Shown here in pieces: positions 16,705 through 25,958 of a stretch of DNA of 46,864 bases. The position numbers and the translations under genes were made by a program. Under the pieces are notes generated by a model that was not told the DNA's origin, ran no database searches, and worked only from the letters and a program-made list of their open reading frames with translations. Each line of letters starts with the position of its first letter. Position 1 is the stretch's first letter. This stretch comes from Acidobacteriaceae bacterium. Lineage in GTDB: Bacteria; Acidobacteriota; Terriglobia; Terriglobales; Acidobacteriaceae. Where the stretch lies: contig DAIDGZ010000141.1 of NCBI GenBank assembly GCA_027452125.1, positions 1-46,864 of the forward strand. The letters run 5' to 3'.

Positions 16705-18903
16705 TCAATATTTGCTTAGCTCCAGAATTCCCTTCAAAATCCGCTCCGGCTGGGGCAGAATAACGTCTTCCAGCACTGGCTGGTAGGCCACGAAAGTGTC
16801 CATCCCCGCCACCCGGCGCACCGGGGCATCCAGATCATCGAAGAGTTCGTCAGCAATCCGCGCTGCAATCTCTGCACCGTAACCCCAGCTCAACATGTCC
16901 TCGTAGGCGACAATCACGCGACTGGTCTTGCGCACTGAGGTGGCGATCGCCTCCCAGTCATACGGGCTTAGAGTGCGCAGATCTAGAATTTCGACCTCTA
17001 CGCCGTGCTCCCGCCGTGCCTGCTCGGCAGCCTGCAGTGCGCGGGGCAACACAGCGCCATAGGTTACGATGGTCAGGTCAGTTCCCGGTCGCACCAGCTT
17101 TGCCTTGCCAAACGGAATGGCAAACTCCGGCCCCGGATAGGGTGCGCGCCCATAGGTCTCGCGATAAAGTCGCTTGTGCTCCAGAAAGAGCACCGGATCG
17201 TCCGAGCGGATAGCTGTGCGCAACAGGCCGTTGGCATCCAGCGCATTGGAGGGAAACGCCACCCGCAACCCAGGAATATGGGTAAATATGCTCTCGCCGC
17301 ATTGCGAGTGGTAGATCGAACCGCCCGTTAAGTAGCCGCCAATGGGCACACGAATCACCGTCGGAGCGCCCCAGGTCCCGTTGGAACGCCACCGCAGCAC
17401 GGCTAACTCATTCCGAATCTGGTGCATGGCTGGCCAGATGTAATCAAAGAACTGAATCTCAACAACTGGCTTCATACCCCGTACGCCATAGCCCAGAGCG
17501 CGTCCCACGATGCTGGCCTCAGCCAGCGGCGAGTTGAATACCCGCTCGGAGCCAAACTCTGTCTGCAATCCGGCCGTCAGCTTGAATACGCCGCCCTTGC
17601 CCTTGACTTCGGCCAGAGCCTCTTCGCGGCTGGCATCGGCCACATCCTCGCCATACACTACAATCCGCGGATCGCGGCGCATCTCGTCGTGCAGGCAGGC
17701 ATTGATCAGATCGGCCATGGTGCGCGGCTCGCTCCCCTTGGCACTGCCTGCCTTGCCGCCGCCTGCCGTCCCCGGAGCCATTGCCTGCTCGTGAGCAAAG
17801 ACGCTACCAGCGATGTCTAGGTCTTCGGAGTAGACGTGCTTCGTAATCTCTTCTACCTTGGGCAGCGGAGCCAGCAGAGCACGGTCCGCTGCCTCGGCCA
17901 CTTCACGGTCGAGCTCCTGCTCCAGCGCCAGTAGTTCGGCTTCCGTGGCGATGCCTTCTTTCAGCAGCCTCGCCCTCATCCGCGCCAGCGGATCGCGCAG
18001 CGCATCGGCCTCGCGCTCGGCCTGCGAGCGATACAGCCGATCGTCATCAGAGAGTGAGTGCGAGTACGGCCGGGTGCAGTGCGCATGGACGAACGCAGGG
18101 CCGTTCCCGGCACGGCAGTGGGTCGCCGCCTTCTCAAAGGCGCGCAGACAAGCTTCGGCGTCGGTACCGTCTACCTCGTCAAAATAAAAGTTGGGGAAGT
18201 TTGCTACCAACCGCGAGATATTGCCCCCGGGTGTGTTCACTTCCACAGGCACACTGATGGCGTATCCGTTGTCTTCTACGCAGAAGATCACTGGCAGCTT
18301 GCGATTCGACGAGACGCTCATCGCCTCCCAGAACTCACCCTGCGAGGTCGACCCCTCCCCAACGCAAGTAAGCACTACCTCGTCGCCCTTGAAACTCACA
18401 TCTTGGTACCCGCGATAGTCGCCCTCGGCCTTGGCCGCCGCTTCAGGATGCCGGCTGAGATAGCGGCCCGCCTCAGCACAGCCCACCGCGTGCAGCAGTT
18501 GCGTCGCCGTCGAGGACGACGTGCTGACAATGTGCAGCTCACGGCTGCTCCAGTGAGTCGGCATCTGTCGCCCGCCGCTGGCTGGATCGTCCGCGGCGCC
18601 CACCGCCTGCAGCATCATGTCATACGGCGTCACACCCAGCGCTAGACAAAGTGCACGATCGCGATAATAAGGGAAAAACCAGTCGTACCCGGGACGCAAA
18701 GCCAGCCCTGCCCCCACTTGCAGAGCCTCGTGTCCCGCCGCCGAGATCTGAAAGAAGATCTTCTGCTGCCGCTTGAGTAGAATCTCGCGGTCATCTACAC
18801 GCCGGGAAAGCACCATCAACCGGTAAATCTCAACTAGCCGCTGCGGGCTTAGAGCGCCCTCGGCCAGCACGGACGTCTGAGCGCTGGAAACTGCCACTCC
18901 CAT
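16705..18903 (-). CDS. Branched-chain 2-oxoacid dehydrogenase E1, fused alpha and beta subunits
   Basis: A 732-residue thiamine-diphosphate enzyme, the E1 part of a 2-oxoisovalerate-type dehydrogenase complex, which decarboxylates branched-chain keto acids and passes the acyl group to lipoyl-E2. Residues 1-380 are the alpha part, with the diphosphate motif [13 protein letters not shown] (182-194; Glu in place of the usual Asp of GDG) and DNGYAIS. A Gly/Ala linker near 375-392 leads to the beta part (about 395-732) with [37 protein letters not shown], and [12 protein letters not shown]. Most bacteria encode the two parts separately; the single chain is found in several phyla including Acidobacteriota and Bacteroidota. 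E2 and E3 genes are not in the window. It converges with gmhB. Confidence 0.88.
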   Translation of the reverse strand: MGVAVSSAQTSVLAEGALSPQRLVEIYRLMVLSRRVDDREILLKRQQKIFFQISAAGHEALQVGAGLALRPGYDWFFPYYRDRALCLALGVTPYDMMLQAVGAADDPASGGRQMPTHWSSRELHIVSTSSSTATQLLHAVGCAEAGRYLSRHPEAAAKAEGDYRGYQDVSFKGDEVVLTCVGEGSTSQGEFWEAMSVSSNRKLPVIFCVEDNGYAISVPVEVNTPGGNISRLVANFPNFYFDEVDGTDAEACLRAFEKAATHCRAGNGPAFVHAHCTRPYSHSLSDDDRLYRSQAEREADALRDPLARMRARLLKEGIATEAELLALEQELDREVAEAADRALLAPLPKVEEITKHVYSEDLDIAGSVFAHEQAMAPGTAGGGKAGSAKGSEPRTMADLINACLHDEMRRDPRIVVYGEDVADASREEALAEVKGKGGVFKLTAGLQTEFGSERVFNSPLAEASIVGRALGYGVRGMKPVVEIQFFDYIWPAMHQIRNELAVLRWRSNGTWGAPTVIRVPIGGYLTGGSIYHSQCGESIFTHIPGLRVAFPSNALDANGLLRTAIRSDDPVLFLEHKRLYRETYGRAPYPGPEFAIPFGKAKLVRPGTDLTIVTYGAVLPRALQAAEQARREHGVEVEILDLRTLSPYDWEAIATSVRKTSRVIVAYEDMLSWGYGAEIAARIADELFDDLDAPVRRVAGMDTFVAYQPVLEDVILPQPERILKGILELSKY

Positions 18904-19131
18904 TCCACGTCACTCCCTTTACGCGCTTATCCAGGCGCCATCGCTCCCAATTGGACGAGAAAACCCAGCCTTGCCGGTGCCGGAGATGCCAACACCGTGG
19001 AGAACGGCCGTACGGACGCCTATCTTAATGACCCCCGACTGATTGTAACAACCCGGCTCATCCGGCAACAGTCCGGAAAATCCACCATGCGGTCTGTCAC
19101 GAAACTCCTGCGGCCCACAACCCGCATCCCG

Positions 19132-19623
19132 TCAATTTGTCCGCAGCCCCGGTAGCGGCAAAACCGGCAGATCAGGAAAGACAGGAGATGACTGCGGAGC
19201 CATAGCCATATTCAGCTTCACCTGGTGCGCCAGCTTCTGTATCTCCACAACTTTGCGCAATTCAGATTCAGTCAATCGCACCGGATGCATGCCGCCGATC
19301 TCCGCCTTTAGCTCCTCGGTCAGGCGGACCAGACGCTCCGTATCCGCCACAATCTGCATGTGTCTGCGATCGTTGTAGAGCTTCATCCAGCGCTGCTGGA
19401 AACGCGGATCTCCCAGCGGATTGGGAAATACCTCGTTCATATCCGGCGGCGAGACGCGCCCCGGCCGTGTCGGAGTCTGGCCCGTAGGTCCCGGGCTCAG
19501 GCTCTGCCAGGTTCCGCTTTGCGCCACCATACTGTGCAGACCAGCTAGCAGCAGACCCAAAGTAGCCAGTAGCGCTGCTTGCCTGGACTTCTTTCCTGCC
19601 GTCTTCAGCCCGTACATGTTCAT
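19132..19623 (-). CDS. Small secreted helical protein of unknown function (pair member 1)
   Basis: A 163-residue protein with an N-terminal signal (basic GKKSRQ, then ALLATLGLLLAGLHSMVAQ). A Pro/Gly-rich linker (about 38-75) is followed by a charged helical region (about 80-140: ADTERLVRLTEELKAEI ... ELRKVVEIQKLAHQVK) with a heptad-like pattern. That region resembles the C-terminal half of the gene just upstream (19646-20053), so the two look like distant duplicates. The gap between them is 22 nt, indicating one transcript. I recognise no named family; a periplasmic coiled-coil or adaptor protein is possible. Confidence 0.75.
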   Translation of the reverse strand: MNMYGLKTAGKKSRQAALLATLGLLLAGLHSMVAQSGTWQSLSPGPTGQTPTRPGRVSPPDMNEVFPNPLGDPRFQQRWMKLYNDRRHMQIVADTERLVRLTEELKAEIGGMHPVRLTESELRKVVEIQKLAHQVKLNMAMAPQSSPVFPDLPVLPLPGLRTN

Positions 19624-19645
19624 AGCATCCCTACCCTATACGTAG

Positions 19646-20053
19646 CTATCGCTTCACCCAAGGCTGAATCTGGCCCTTCACTTTGCGCGCCAGTTGCTCC
19701 AGACTATCCGCCTTGCGCACCACCGTCACTGACAGCATGTCTTTTGTTGTCTTGTTGACTGCCGACCTCAGATCCACTGCCAGCCGGAACAGTTCGGCGC
19801 ATTCTTCCGCAATTGCCTGGTGGGGATCAGTTCCCACGGGATCGGGTACCGGTACAGTAGCTGGTTTCGGCGCATTTCCAGAGGCCGCGTGCGCATGCTC
19901 CTGCGTCGCGACCAACTTTGAGACGACTGCCGGAGACTGTACTGAAGATTGCCCAGTGCAGTAACCTGCCGCTGTGCATGCCAGAGCAGCCATCAGCAGT
20001 CCGCTCCGGAACACATGCAGGACAACCTGAATTGCACTCATACACAACCGCAT
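19646..20053 (-). CDS. Small secreted helical protein of unknown function (pair member 2)
   Basis: A 135-residue protein with a signal-like N-terminus (VVLHVFRSGLLMAALACTAAGYC), an Ala/Pro/Val-rich linker and a C-terminal helical region (about 80-130: IAEECAELFRLAVDLRSAV ... ADSLEQLARKVKGQIQ). The Cys in TAAGYC could suit lipidation, but the lipobox is imperfect. The helical region aligns without gaps with that of the following gene: alternating hydrophobic residues, RLxxxL(K/R) and the LAxxVK ending. An internal ATG at 20041 is an equally possible start. No known function. Confidence 0.72.
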   Translation of the reverse strand: MRLCMSAIQVVLHVFRSGLLMAALACTAAGYCTGQSSVQSPAVVSKLVATQEHAHAASGNAPKPATVPVPDPVGTDPHQAIAEECAELFRLAVDLRSAVNKTTKDMLSVTVVRKADSLEQLARKVKGQIQPWVKR

Positions 20054-20268
20054 CGCTGACCTCCGCCGGGGCCCGGAAAGAGATCTGGGGTTCCATCTGG
20101 CCGACCCGGCCTGAATTCCCGGAACTCCCGTGCACAGTCTACTGCGATTTCAGCCGTGCCGCATCCGGTCCAGGCCGCCCAGCCTGATTTTGACGTTCCA
20201 ACTCGGCCCGCCCGTTCCTGAGCGGCAAATCCCCCGTTCTTCGCGCGGAGAACAGACCCCCGAGGCAC

Positions 20269-20280
20269 TACTCTAAAACT
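20269..20280 (+). promoter_or_regulatory. Candidate -10 box of a leaderless transcript (mscS)
   Basis: TACTCT at 20269-20274 is followed by 6 nt and the ATG of the MscS-type gene. No Shine-Dalgarno sequence lies in those 6 nt or just upstream, in line with a leaderless message. Confidence 0.4.
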
Positions 20281-21243
20281 ATGAGTGTTGGCGTGCAGCA
20301 TCTCCCTCAAGCCGCCGGCTGGTTTACCTTGGCCAACGGTACCTTCTGGGGTCGCATATTCAATGAGTGGTCGTTCGATGCCGATGACTTCGTCCGCGTG
20401 AAGTTGCCCCACTTGGTTGCCGCCCTGATCATTGCCTTCGTCCTGGTGCGCATCCTCCGGCTCGTCACCCGGCATATGATCCGCGTAGCCGAGCGCCACG
20501 CAGTAAATCATGGACGCGTGGCCCAAATCAAGACTCTGGCCAGCATTATCCGTGCCACCGGCATGACCATCATCGGGGTCATCACCGGATTACAGTTTCT
20601 CGCCGCGCTCGGCATCAATCTGGAGCCGCTACTGGCCTCCGCCGGAGTAGCCGGCATAGCCGTAGGCCTGGCCGCGCAAAATATCGTCAAGGATGTGCTC
20701 AACGGCATCCTCATCCTGCTTGAAGACCAATTCAATGTCGGCGACACAGTTCGAATGGCCGGCGCCGCCGGTACCGTAGAGTCCATGACCCTGCGGAAGA
20801 CCACCGTGCGCGACTCGGACGGTACCCTGCACGTCATTCCCAACTCCCAGATCGGCGTCGTCTCCAACCTGAGCGTCGGTTACTCCATCGCCACCGTGCA
20901 GGTGAGCGTGGATATCTCCGCCAACCCTGACACCGTGATCGGCCTGCTGAACCGCATTGCCATGGAGGTGCGCCAGAGCGAGGACTTCCGTGAATTCTTC
21001 GTTGCCGACCCCCAGGTGCTGGGCATGGATTCCGTCAAAGGTTCAGAGATGATCTTTCTCGTAAACCTGAAGACCCTGGCCACCAAACAATACGGCCCTA
21101 TGCGCGAGTTCCGCCGTCGCGTCCGCTTGGCCTTGACAGAAAATCACCTGCTGCCTGGCGACCCCTACCGCGTCTTCATGCCCAGCGGCGAACCCGGCGA
21201 CGAGGATGCGCATGTTCCGGCCCGGGTGCCCTCAGGCAAATAA
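20281..21243 (+). CDS. Small-conductance mechanosensitive channel, MscS family
   Basis: A 320-residue inner-membrane channel that opens under membrane tension to release solutes after osmotic downshift. Three membrane segments are visible (about 40-62, 83-110, 115-145). The pore helix and beta-domain signature is clear: LLASAGVAGIAVGLAAQNIV followed by KDVLNGILILLEDQFNVGDTV, then AGTVESMTLRKTTVRDSDGTLHVIPNSQI. The C-terminal alpha/beta domain runs to about 300. The first 30 residues contain an extra amphipathic stretch. The gene stands alone, diverging from the two secreted-protein genes and converging with the DUF255 gene 14 nt after its stop. Confidence 0.92.
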   Translation: MSVGVQHLPQAAGWFTLANGTFWGRIFNEWSFDADDFVRVKLPHLVAALIIAFVLVRILRLVTRHMIRVAERHAVNHGRVAQIKTLASIIRATGMTIIGVITGLQFLAALGINLEPLLASAGVAGIAVGLAAQNIVKDVLNGILILLEDQFNVGDTVRMAGAAGTVESMTLRKTTVRDSDGTLHVIPNSQIGVVSNLSVGYSIATVQVSVDISANPDTVIGLLNRIAMEVRQSEDFREFFVADPQVLGMDSVKGSEMIFLVNLKTLATKQYGPMREFRRRVRLALTENHLLPGDPYRVFMPSGEPGDEDAHVPARVPSGK

Positions 21244-21257
21244 CCTGGCAGCGCGCC

Positions 21258-23396
21258 TCATCCCGCTGACTCCAGCGCCATCAGTAGCGCCTCATCGTCG
21301 GTAATCGGCGGCAGGCAGGTACGGCCATGGCAAACCAGTGCCCACACCTCGGCGCCGGCTGGCGGAGGCGCCTGGAGCAGCATCTCTTCCAGTGCCTCGG
21401 GAATTCCACCCGGCTCCAGGCGGAAGGGAGCGATGCGCATCACCGTTTTGTTCACCGCGTAACGGGCCACAGCGAGCGCTTCAAACCGGGCCGCCACAGG
21501 GCCTGAGCCCACAACCACCACCTGTATCGGATCCAGCAGTAGCCGTTCCAGCGCTAGCCCGTAGCTGCCCGCAGAGAGCGCAAACTGCTCGGCCACACCG
21601 GCAAAGGAGGCCAGCGTGTCCTCGGCAATTTCGCGATACTCCCGCCGTCCGCTCAGAGTCTCCAGCCGAAGTAGCGCCGCTGCAGCAGTAGGATTGCCGG
21701 CCGGCGTGGGCGTGTCCTGCAAAGGTTTGCGCCGTGCCGTCAGCGCCCCCAGCGGCACAGAGCCCGCCGATGCTGCCGTGTCAAGGAAGGCACCAGACAC
21801 ACGGTCATAGAAACGCGCAATCATCGCATCCGCCAGCCGCACCGCGGCACGATAGTAGTTCATCTTGCCGCTGGCAAACCAGGCATCGATGCAGGCATGC
21901 ACTGTAAAGGCATAGTCATCCAACGTTCCCGGTGCGGCGGCGCCAGTCTGTGACTGGGGATACGCGACCACGTGGCGCAGCGTCGCATCGCCATCCCATG
22001 CCTCATCGAGAAGCCGGTTCAGAGTCTGCAGGGCAAAATCGCGCGCACTGTCCATGCGTAGCACGCGCGCCGTCTCCAGATACGCCGTCGCCGCCATCGC
22101 GTTCCAGCCCGTATAAATCGTCTTGTCAATAAATGGGGTGGGCCGTTTGGCGCGGGCTGCCAACAGCTTGTAGCGAGCCGTATCCCGCAACCGGCGCAGC
22201 TCGCTTTCCGGCTTGCCTGCGCGCGCTGCCATCTGTGCCAGCGTCTGCTTTATATGCAGCACATTCTTCGCAGGATTGTGGTGCATGTCGCCAAGTTCGC
22301 CAATGTCCCAGTAGGCTGCGGCAAAGGCCAGCTCATCTCCGTTAAGCACAGCGCGGGCTTCTTCCAGCGTCCACGTAAAGTAATCGCCGTCGTCGTCCAG
22401 TCCAACATCCGCATCCTGTGAGGCATAGAACCCGCCGCGCTCGCGGTCCGTCATGGTGGAGTCCAGCCAGTACACAATCTCCCGCGCCGTCTCCTGAAAC
22501 TCTTCGCGCACCACGCTCTGGAATCCATGCACATAATTGCGCAGCAGTTCCGTGTTGTCGTAGAGCATCTTTTCAAAGTGTGGCACCACCCAGCGCTCGT
22601 CCACGCTATAGCGGTGGAAACCTCCGGCCAGATGGTCGTACACACCGCCCCGCGCCATCTTCTCCAGCGTGGTGGCAAAGGCCTCGCGCGCCTGATCGTT
22701 ATCGCGGCTCATGGCCATCTCCAACAGCAGGTCGAGCACCGCCGGATGGGGAAACTTAGGCTGGGAGCCAAATCCGCCATACCGTGGATCGAACCGCGCC
22801 AGCGCTGCACCCGCGATCCTGTCGACCAGTGCCAGCGTCAGTTCGCCGCTCCGGCCCGCGAAGTTCTCGTTCTGCTCAATGGCCGCCATAACACTGGTTG
22901 CGGTCTCTAGCGCCTCCTCGCGCTGTGCCCGCCAAACCTGCGCCATCGTCTCGAGCACGCGCACAATGCCCGGCCGTCCGTAGCGCTCCTCGCGCGGAAT
23001 GTAAGTGGTTCCGTAGTAGGGCCGCCCATCCGGCGTTAGAAAGGCGGTCAGCGGCCAGCCGCCCTGTCCGCTGATAGCCGAGGCCGCTGCCTGGTAACGT
23101 GCGTCCACATCCGGCCGCTCATCACGATCTACTTTGATGGCCACAAAATTCTGGTTGATGACTGCGGCCACCTCGGCATCCTCGTAGGATTCGCGATCCA
23201 TCACGTGACACCAGTGGCACCATACAGCGCCGATATCCAGCAAAATTGGCTTGTCCTCGGCTTGCGCACGCGCAAAGGCCTCATCGCCCCACGCATACCA
23301 CTGCACCGGCTGGTACATGGCGGAGCGTAGATACGAAGAAGCTGCATCTTCAAGACGGTTGCCTGCGGCGGGTAGCGGGGAAGCGGCGTCGTTCAT
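21258..23396 (-). CDS. Thioredoxin-domain protein, DUF255/YyaL (SPATA20-like)
   Basis: A protein of 712 residues from the ATG at 23396. The N-terminal DUF255 domain (about 15-175) is a thioredoxin fold with SSYLRSAMYQPVQWYAWGDE, the CHWC active site (C60, C63 in AVWCHWCHVM), VDRDERPDVDARY and GQGGWPLTAFLTPDGRP. The remainder is an all-helical (alpha/alpha)6-barrel resembling sugar epimerases, with GGVYDHLAGGFHRYSVDERW, VPHFEKMLYDN and WNAMAATAYLE. Bacterial members are widespread; the reaction is unknown. An upstream TTG would add seven residues, but a TATCCT box ends 6 nt before the ATG chosen. No neighbour suggests a pathway. Confidence 0.88.
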   Translation of the reverse strand: MNDAASPLPAAGNRLEDAASSYLRSAMYQPVQWYAWGDEAFARAQAEDKPILLDIGAVWCHWCHVMDRESYEDAEVAAVINQNFVAIKVDRDERPDVDARYQAAASAISGQGGWPLTAFLTPDGRPYYGTTYIPREERYGRPGIVRVLETMAQVWRAQREEALETATSVMAAIEQNENFAGRSGELTLALVDRIAGAALARFDPRYGGFGSQPKFPHPAVLDLLLEMAMSRDNDQAREAFATTLEKMARGGVYDHLAGGFHRYSVDERWVVPHFEKMLYDNTELLRNYVHGFQSVVREEFQETAREIVYWLDSTMTDRERGGFYASQDADVGLDDDGDYFTWTLEEARAVLNGDELAFAAAYWDIGELGDMHHNPAKNVLHIKQTLAQMAARAGKPESELRRLRDTARYKLLAARAKRPTPFIDKTIYTGWNAMAATAYLETARVLRMDSARDFALQTLNRLLDEAWDGDATLRHVVAYPQSQTGAAAPGTLDDYAFTVHACIDAWFASGKMNYYRAAVRLADAMIARFYDRVSGAFLDTAASAGSVPLGALTARRKPLQDTPTPAGNPTAAAALLRLETLSGRREYREIAEDTLASFAGVAEQFALSAGSYGLALERLLLDPIQVVVVGSGPVAARFEALAVARYAVNKTVMRIAPFRLEPGGIPEALEEMLLQAPPPAGAEVWALVCHGRTCLPPITDDEALLMALESAG

Positions 23397-23673
23397 GGGC
23401 TGAGGATACACGCCCAAAGCCAGACTCTGCCAGCAGTTAAGCGCAAACCAGGTGAGGTCTTCGGGCCATTCTCTGACTCGTTAACTTGCATTCGGTCACA
23501 CTCGTCGCCTGTCCTGACCACCCATCCAAGGCGTTTGCGATCAGTAGCGTTTTTGAGGACGGATCAACCGTGGGGAGAATTTCAGAGTAAGTTCAATTGT
23601 GCACAATAGGGATCGTGGAGTCTCCTCGCCTTGCGCCCCCCTTCCCTGCCTGCGTATCTTGACTTGAGGATCC

Positions 23674-25098
23674 ATGGACGTCTTAAAACAACTTTTCGAG
23701 CAAAAATTCGGCGTCGCCGCCAGCCTGGTTCAGCCCTTGCAGGGACAACTTGGGGGGTCCGGCCGCACCATCGTTCGCCTCACCGGGGGCGGCCATCGCG
23801 CCATCGGCATCGAGTACTCCGTGCATGAGGAGAACGCTGCCTTTCTCGCCTTCTCTCGTCACTTTCGTAGCCACGGCCTCTCCGTACCGGAGATCTACGC
23901 CGAGGATCTGAGCCGCGGAGCTTATCTAGAGGAAGATCTCGGTGACACAACGCTCTTCCAGTTCCTAGGCCTTAATCGCGATGGGGAGGCAGTCGCCCCC
24001 GAAGCTGTAGCCATGTACCGCAAAACGCTTGCCGCTCTGCCGCGTTTCCAGATTGACGCAGGCCGTGACATTGACTACTCCATCTGCTATCCACGGGCCA
24101 GCTTCGACCGCCAATCGATACACTGGGACCTGAATTACTTCAAATACTACTTTCTGCGCCTGGCCGGTATCCCCTTCAACGAGCAGGCTCTGGAAGATGA
24201 CTTCAACACTTTCTCGGGCTTCCTGCTCACCGCTCCGCGTGACTATTTCCTCTACCGCGACTTCCAGTCGCGCAACGTGATGCTGCTCAATAATGAGCCC
24301 TGGTTCCTGGATTACCAGGGCGGCCGCCGCGGCGCGCTCCAGTATGACGTGGCCTCCTTGCTATTTGACGGCAAGGCCGACCTGCCACCTGCTTTGCGCC
24401 AGGAACTGCTGGACCACTACATCAACTGCCTCGCCGAGCACGCTCCTGTTGACCGCGCGGCATTCATGGAACACTACTACGCCTACGTCTACGTGCGCAT
24501 TCTGCAGGCTCTCGGCGCTTACGGCTTCCGCGGCTTCTATGAGCGCAAGGCACATTTCCTGCAGTCAGTCCCCTACGCGCTCAAAAACCTGCGCTGGCTG
24601 ACCAGTAATGTTACCCTCCCCATCGCAGTGCCGGCCCTGCTTGAGGCGCTCGAGCGTATGAGCAACTCAGAGAAACTGCTCAAACTGGCCAGCCCGGGGG
24701 AAGACCTCACCGTGCGCATCTTCAGCTTTTCCTTTCACCGACAGATGCCCCCTGATGACAGCGGCAACGGCGGCGGCTTCATCTTCGACGCGCGCAGCCT
24801 GCCCAATCCAGGCCGCGAAGACCGCTACAAACCCCTCACCGGCAAGGACGCCCCGGTAATCGACTACCTGGACCAGCAGGAAGCCGTACATCAGTACTTC
24901 GCTCACGTCCTCTCGCTGGTGGATGCCAGCGTGGATGCCTACCAGCGCCGGGGCTTCAAGCACTTGATGGTCTCTTTTGGCTGCACCGGCGGACAGCATC
25001 GCTCTGTCTACATGGCCGAGCACCTTGCCAGCCATCTGCGCGCACGTGGCGTCAACGTCGCCCTGCGTCATATCGAATTGGAGAAGATAGGCAAGTGA
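23674..25098 (+). CDS. AmgK-type sugar kinase fused to a RapZ C-terminal domain
   Basis: A 474-residue two-domain protein. Residues 1-335 are an aminoglycoside-phosphotransferase-like kinase resembling AmgK, which phosphorylates N-acetylmuramate and N-acetylglucosamine at C1: a Gly-rich loop near 27-33 (GGSGRTIV), the catalytic loop YRDFQSRN with D196 and N201, and the metal site FLDYQGG with D213. Residues 346-474 match the RapZ C-terminal domain: RIFSFSFHRQMPPD, FDARSLPNPG, the KPLTGKDAPV segment and GCTGGQHRSVYMAEHLA, keeping the Cys (C437) and His (H442) that in E. coli RapZ belong to the glucosamine-6-phosphate-sensing site. The RapZ N-terminal ATPase domain is absent. GAGGA lies just upstream of the ATG. 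The next gene is murU. A kinase gated by amino-sugar phosphate is a plausible but unproven reading. Confidence 0.85.
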   Translation: MDVLKQLFEQKFGVAASLVQPLQGQLGGSGRTIVRLTGGGHRAIGIEYSVHEENAAFLAFSRHFRSHGLSVPEIYAEDLSRGAYLEEDLGDTTLFQFLGLNRDGEAVAPEAVAMYRKTLAALPRFQIDAGRDIDYSICYPRASFDRQSIHWDLNYFKYYFLRLAGIPFNEQALEDDFNTFSGFLLTAPRDYFLYRDFQSRNVMLLNNEPWFLDYQGGRRGALQYDVASLLFDGKADLPPALRQELLDHYINCLAEHAPVDRAAFMEHYYAYVYVRILQALGAYGFRGFYERKAHFLQSVPYALKNLRWLTSNVTLPIAVPALLEALERMSNSEKLLKLASPGEDLTVRIFSFSFHRQMPPDDSGNGGGFIFDARSLPNPGREDRYKPLTGKDAPVIDYLDQQEAVHQYFAHVLSLVDASVDAYQRRGFKHLMVSFGCTGGQHRSVYMAEHLASHLRARGVNVALRHIELEKIGK

Positions 25099-25106
25099 GG
25101 CCCACC

Positions 25107-25853
25107 ATGAAAGCGATGATCCTGGCCGCTGGCCTGGGCACACGCCTCCGCCCGCTCACCAACAATCGCCCCAAGGCCCTTGTCGAATTGGCTGGCCGTA
25201 CCCTTCTGGAGATCACGCTGCACCGCCTGCAATCCGTGGGCGTCACTGAGATTATCCTCAACACCCACCATTTCGCCGATCAGGTGGCAGACTACCTTGC
25301 TGCTCATAACAACTTCGGCATGCAGGTAGAGATTTCTCGCGAGGACGAACTGCTCGATACTGGCGGCGGACTGAAAAAAGCCGCACCTTTCTTTCTGTCC
25401 GGTAATGCCGATGCGCCTTTCCTGCTACACAACGTGGATGTGCTCAGTACCATCGACCTGAATGCGATGCTCCGCTTCCACACTGAACACAACGCTCTCG
25501 CCACCCTTGCTGTTCAGAAGCGCATTAGCTCTCGCCTTCTGCTCTTTGATGCTAAGGGACAGCTCTGCGGCCGCCACCGCACACAGGATAGTCCTATTGA
25601 ACTGGCGCGCCGCACCACACAGTCCGAGGCGCGCGCCTTCTCGGGTATCCACATCCTCTCTCCACGCATCTTCGCGCAGATAACCGAGAATGGCGCCTTC
25701 TCGATCATTGACACCTACTTGCGCCTGGCAACCTGCGGCGAACGTATCCTCGCCTTCCCTGCTGATGATGCCTACTGGCGTGACCTCGGCAAACCCTCCA
25801 GCCTTACTCAAGCTGCCAACGATCTTCGCTCCGGCCTGTACCCCAGCATCTGA
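25107..25853 (+). CDS. murU: N-acetylmuramate-1-phosphate uridylyltransferase (MurU-type nucleotidyltransferase)
   Basis: A 248-residue sugar-1-phosphate nucleotidyltransferase. The N-terminus MKAMILAAGLGTRLRPLTNN followed by RPKALVELAGR is the signature of the family; later segments EDELLDTGGGLKKAAPFF, LLHNVDVLS (metal Asp), AFSGIHILSPR and WRDLGKPSSL match MurU. With AmgK it turns recycled N-acetylmuramate into UDP-MurNAc, bypassing de novo synthesis and the fosfomycin-sensitive MurA step. The ATG at 25107 is chosen because GTGAGG, made by the stop region of the kinase gene, lies 6 nt upstream; a GTG four codons earlier would overlap that stop. The pairing with an AmgK-like gene strengthens the call; a glucose-1-phosphate enzyme is less likely. 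Confidence 0.85.
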   Translation: MKAMILAAGLGTRLRPLTNNRPKALVELAGRTLLEITLHRLQSVGVTEIILNTHHFADQVADYLAAHNNFGMQVEISREDELLDTGGGLKKAAPFFLSGNADAPFLLHNVDVLSTIDLNAMLRFHTEHNALATLAVQKRISSRLLLFDAKGQLCGRHRTQDSPIELARRTTQSEARAFSGIHILSPRIFAQITENGAFSIIDTYLRLATCGERILAFPADDAYWRDLGKPSSLTQAANDLRSGLYPSI

Positions 25854-25870
25854 CAATCCCGCGTGACTGG

Positions 25871-25894
25871 CACAGCAATCCGCGCTTTGCTGTG
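25871..25894 (+). terminator. Hairpin after murU, weak terminator candidate
   Basis: CACAGCAA (25871-25878) and TTGCTGTG (25887-25894) form an 8-bp stem with an 8-nt loop, 17 nt after the murU stop. No T-run follows, so termination is doubtful; an operator for the next gene is also possible. Confidence 0.3.
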
Positions 25895-25958
25895 TGCAGC
25901 GACTGACTGTAGATGATATGGTGAGTGCGCTCAGAAGTATGGTACAGGTCGCTCTCAA

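Noticed and set aside
25863-25880. CTGGCAC upstream of the GH105 gene as a sigma-54 -24 box
   Set aside because: No GC element at the needed distance; the bases belong to a hairpin.
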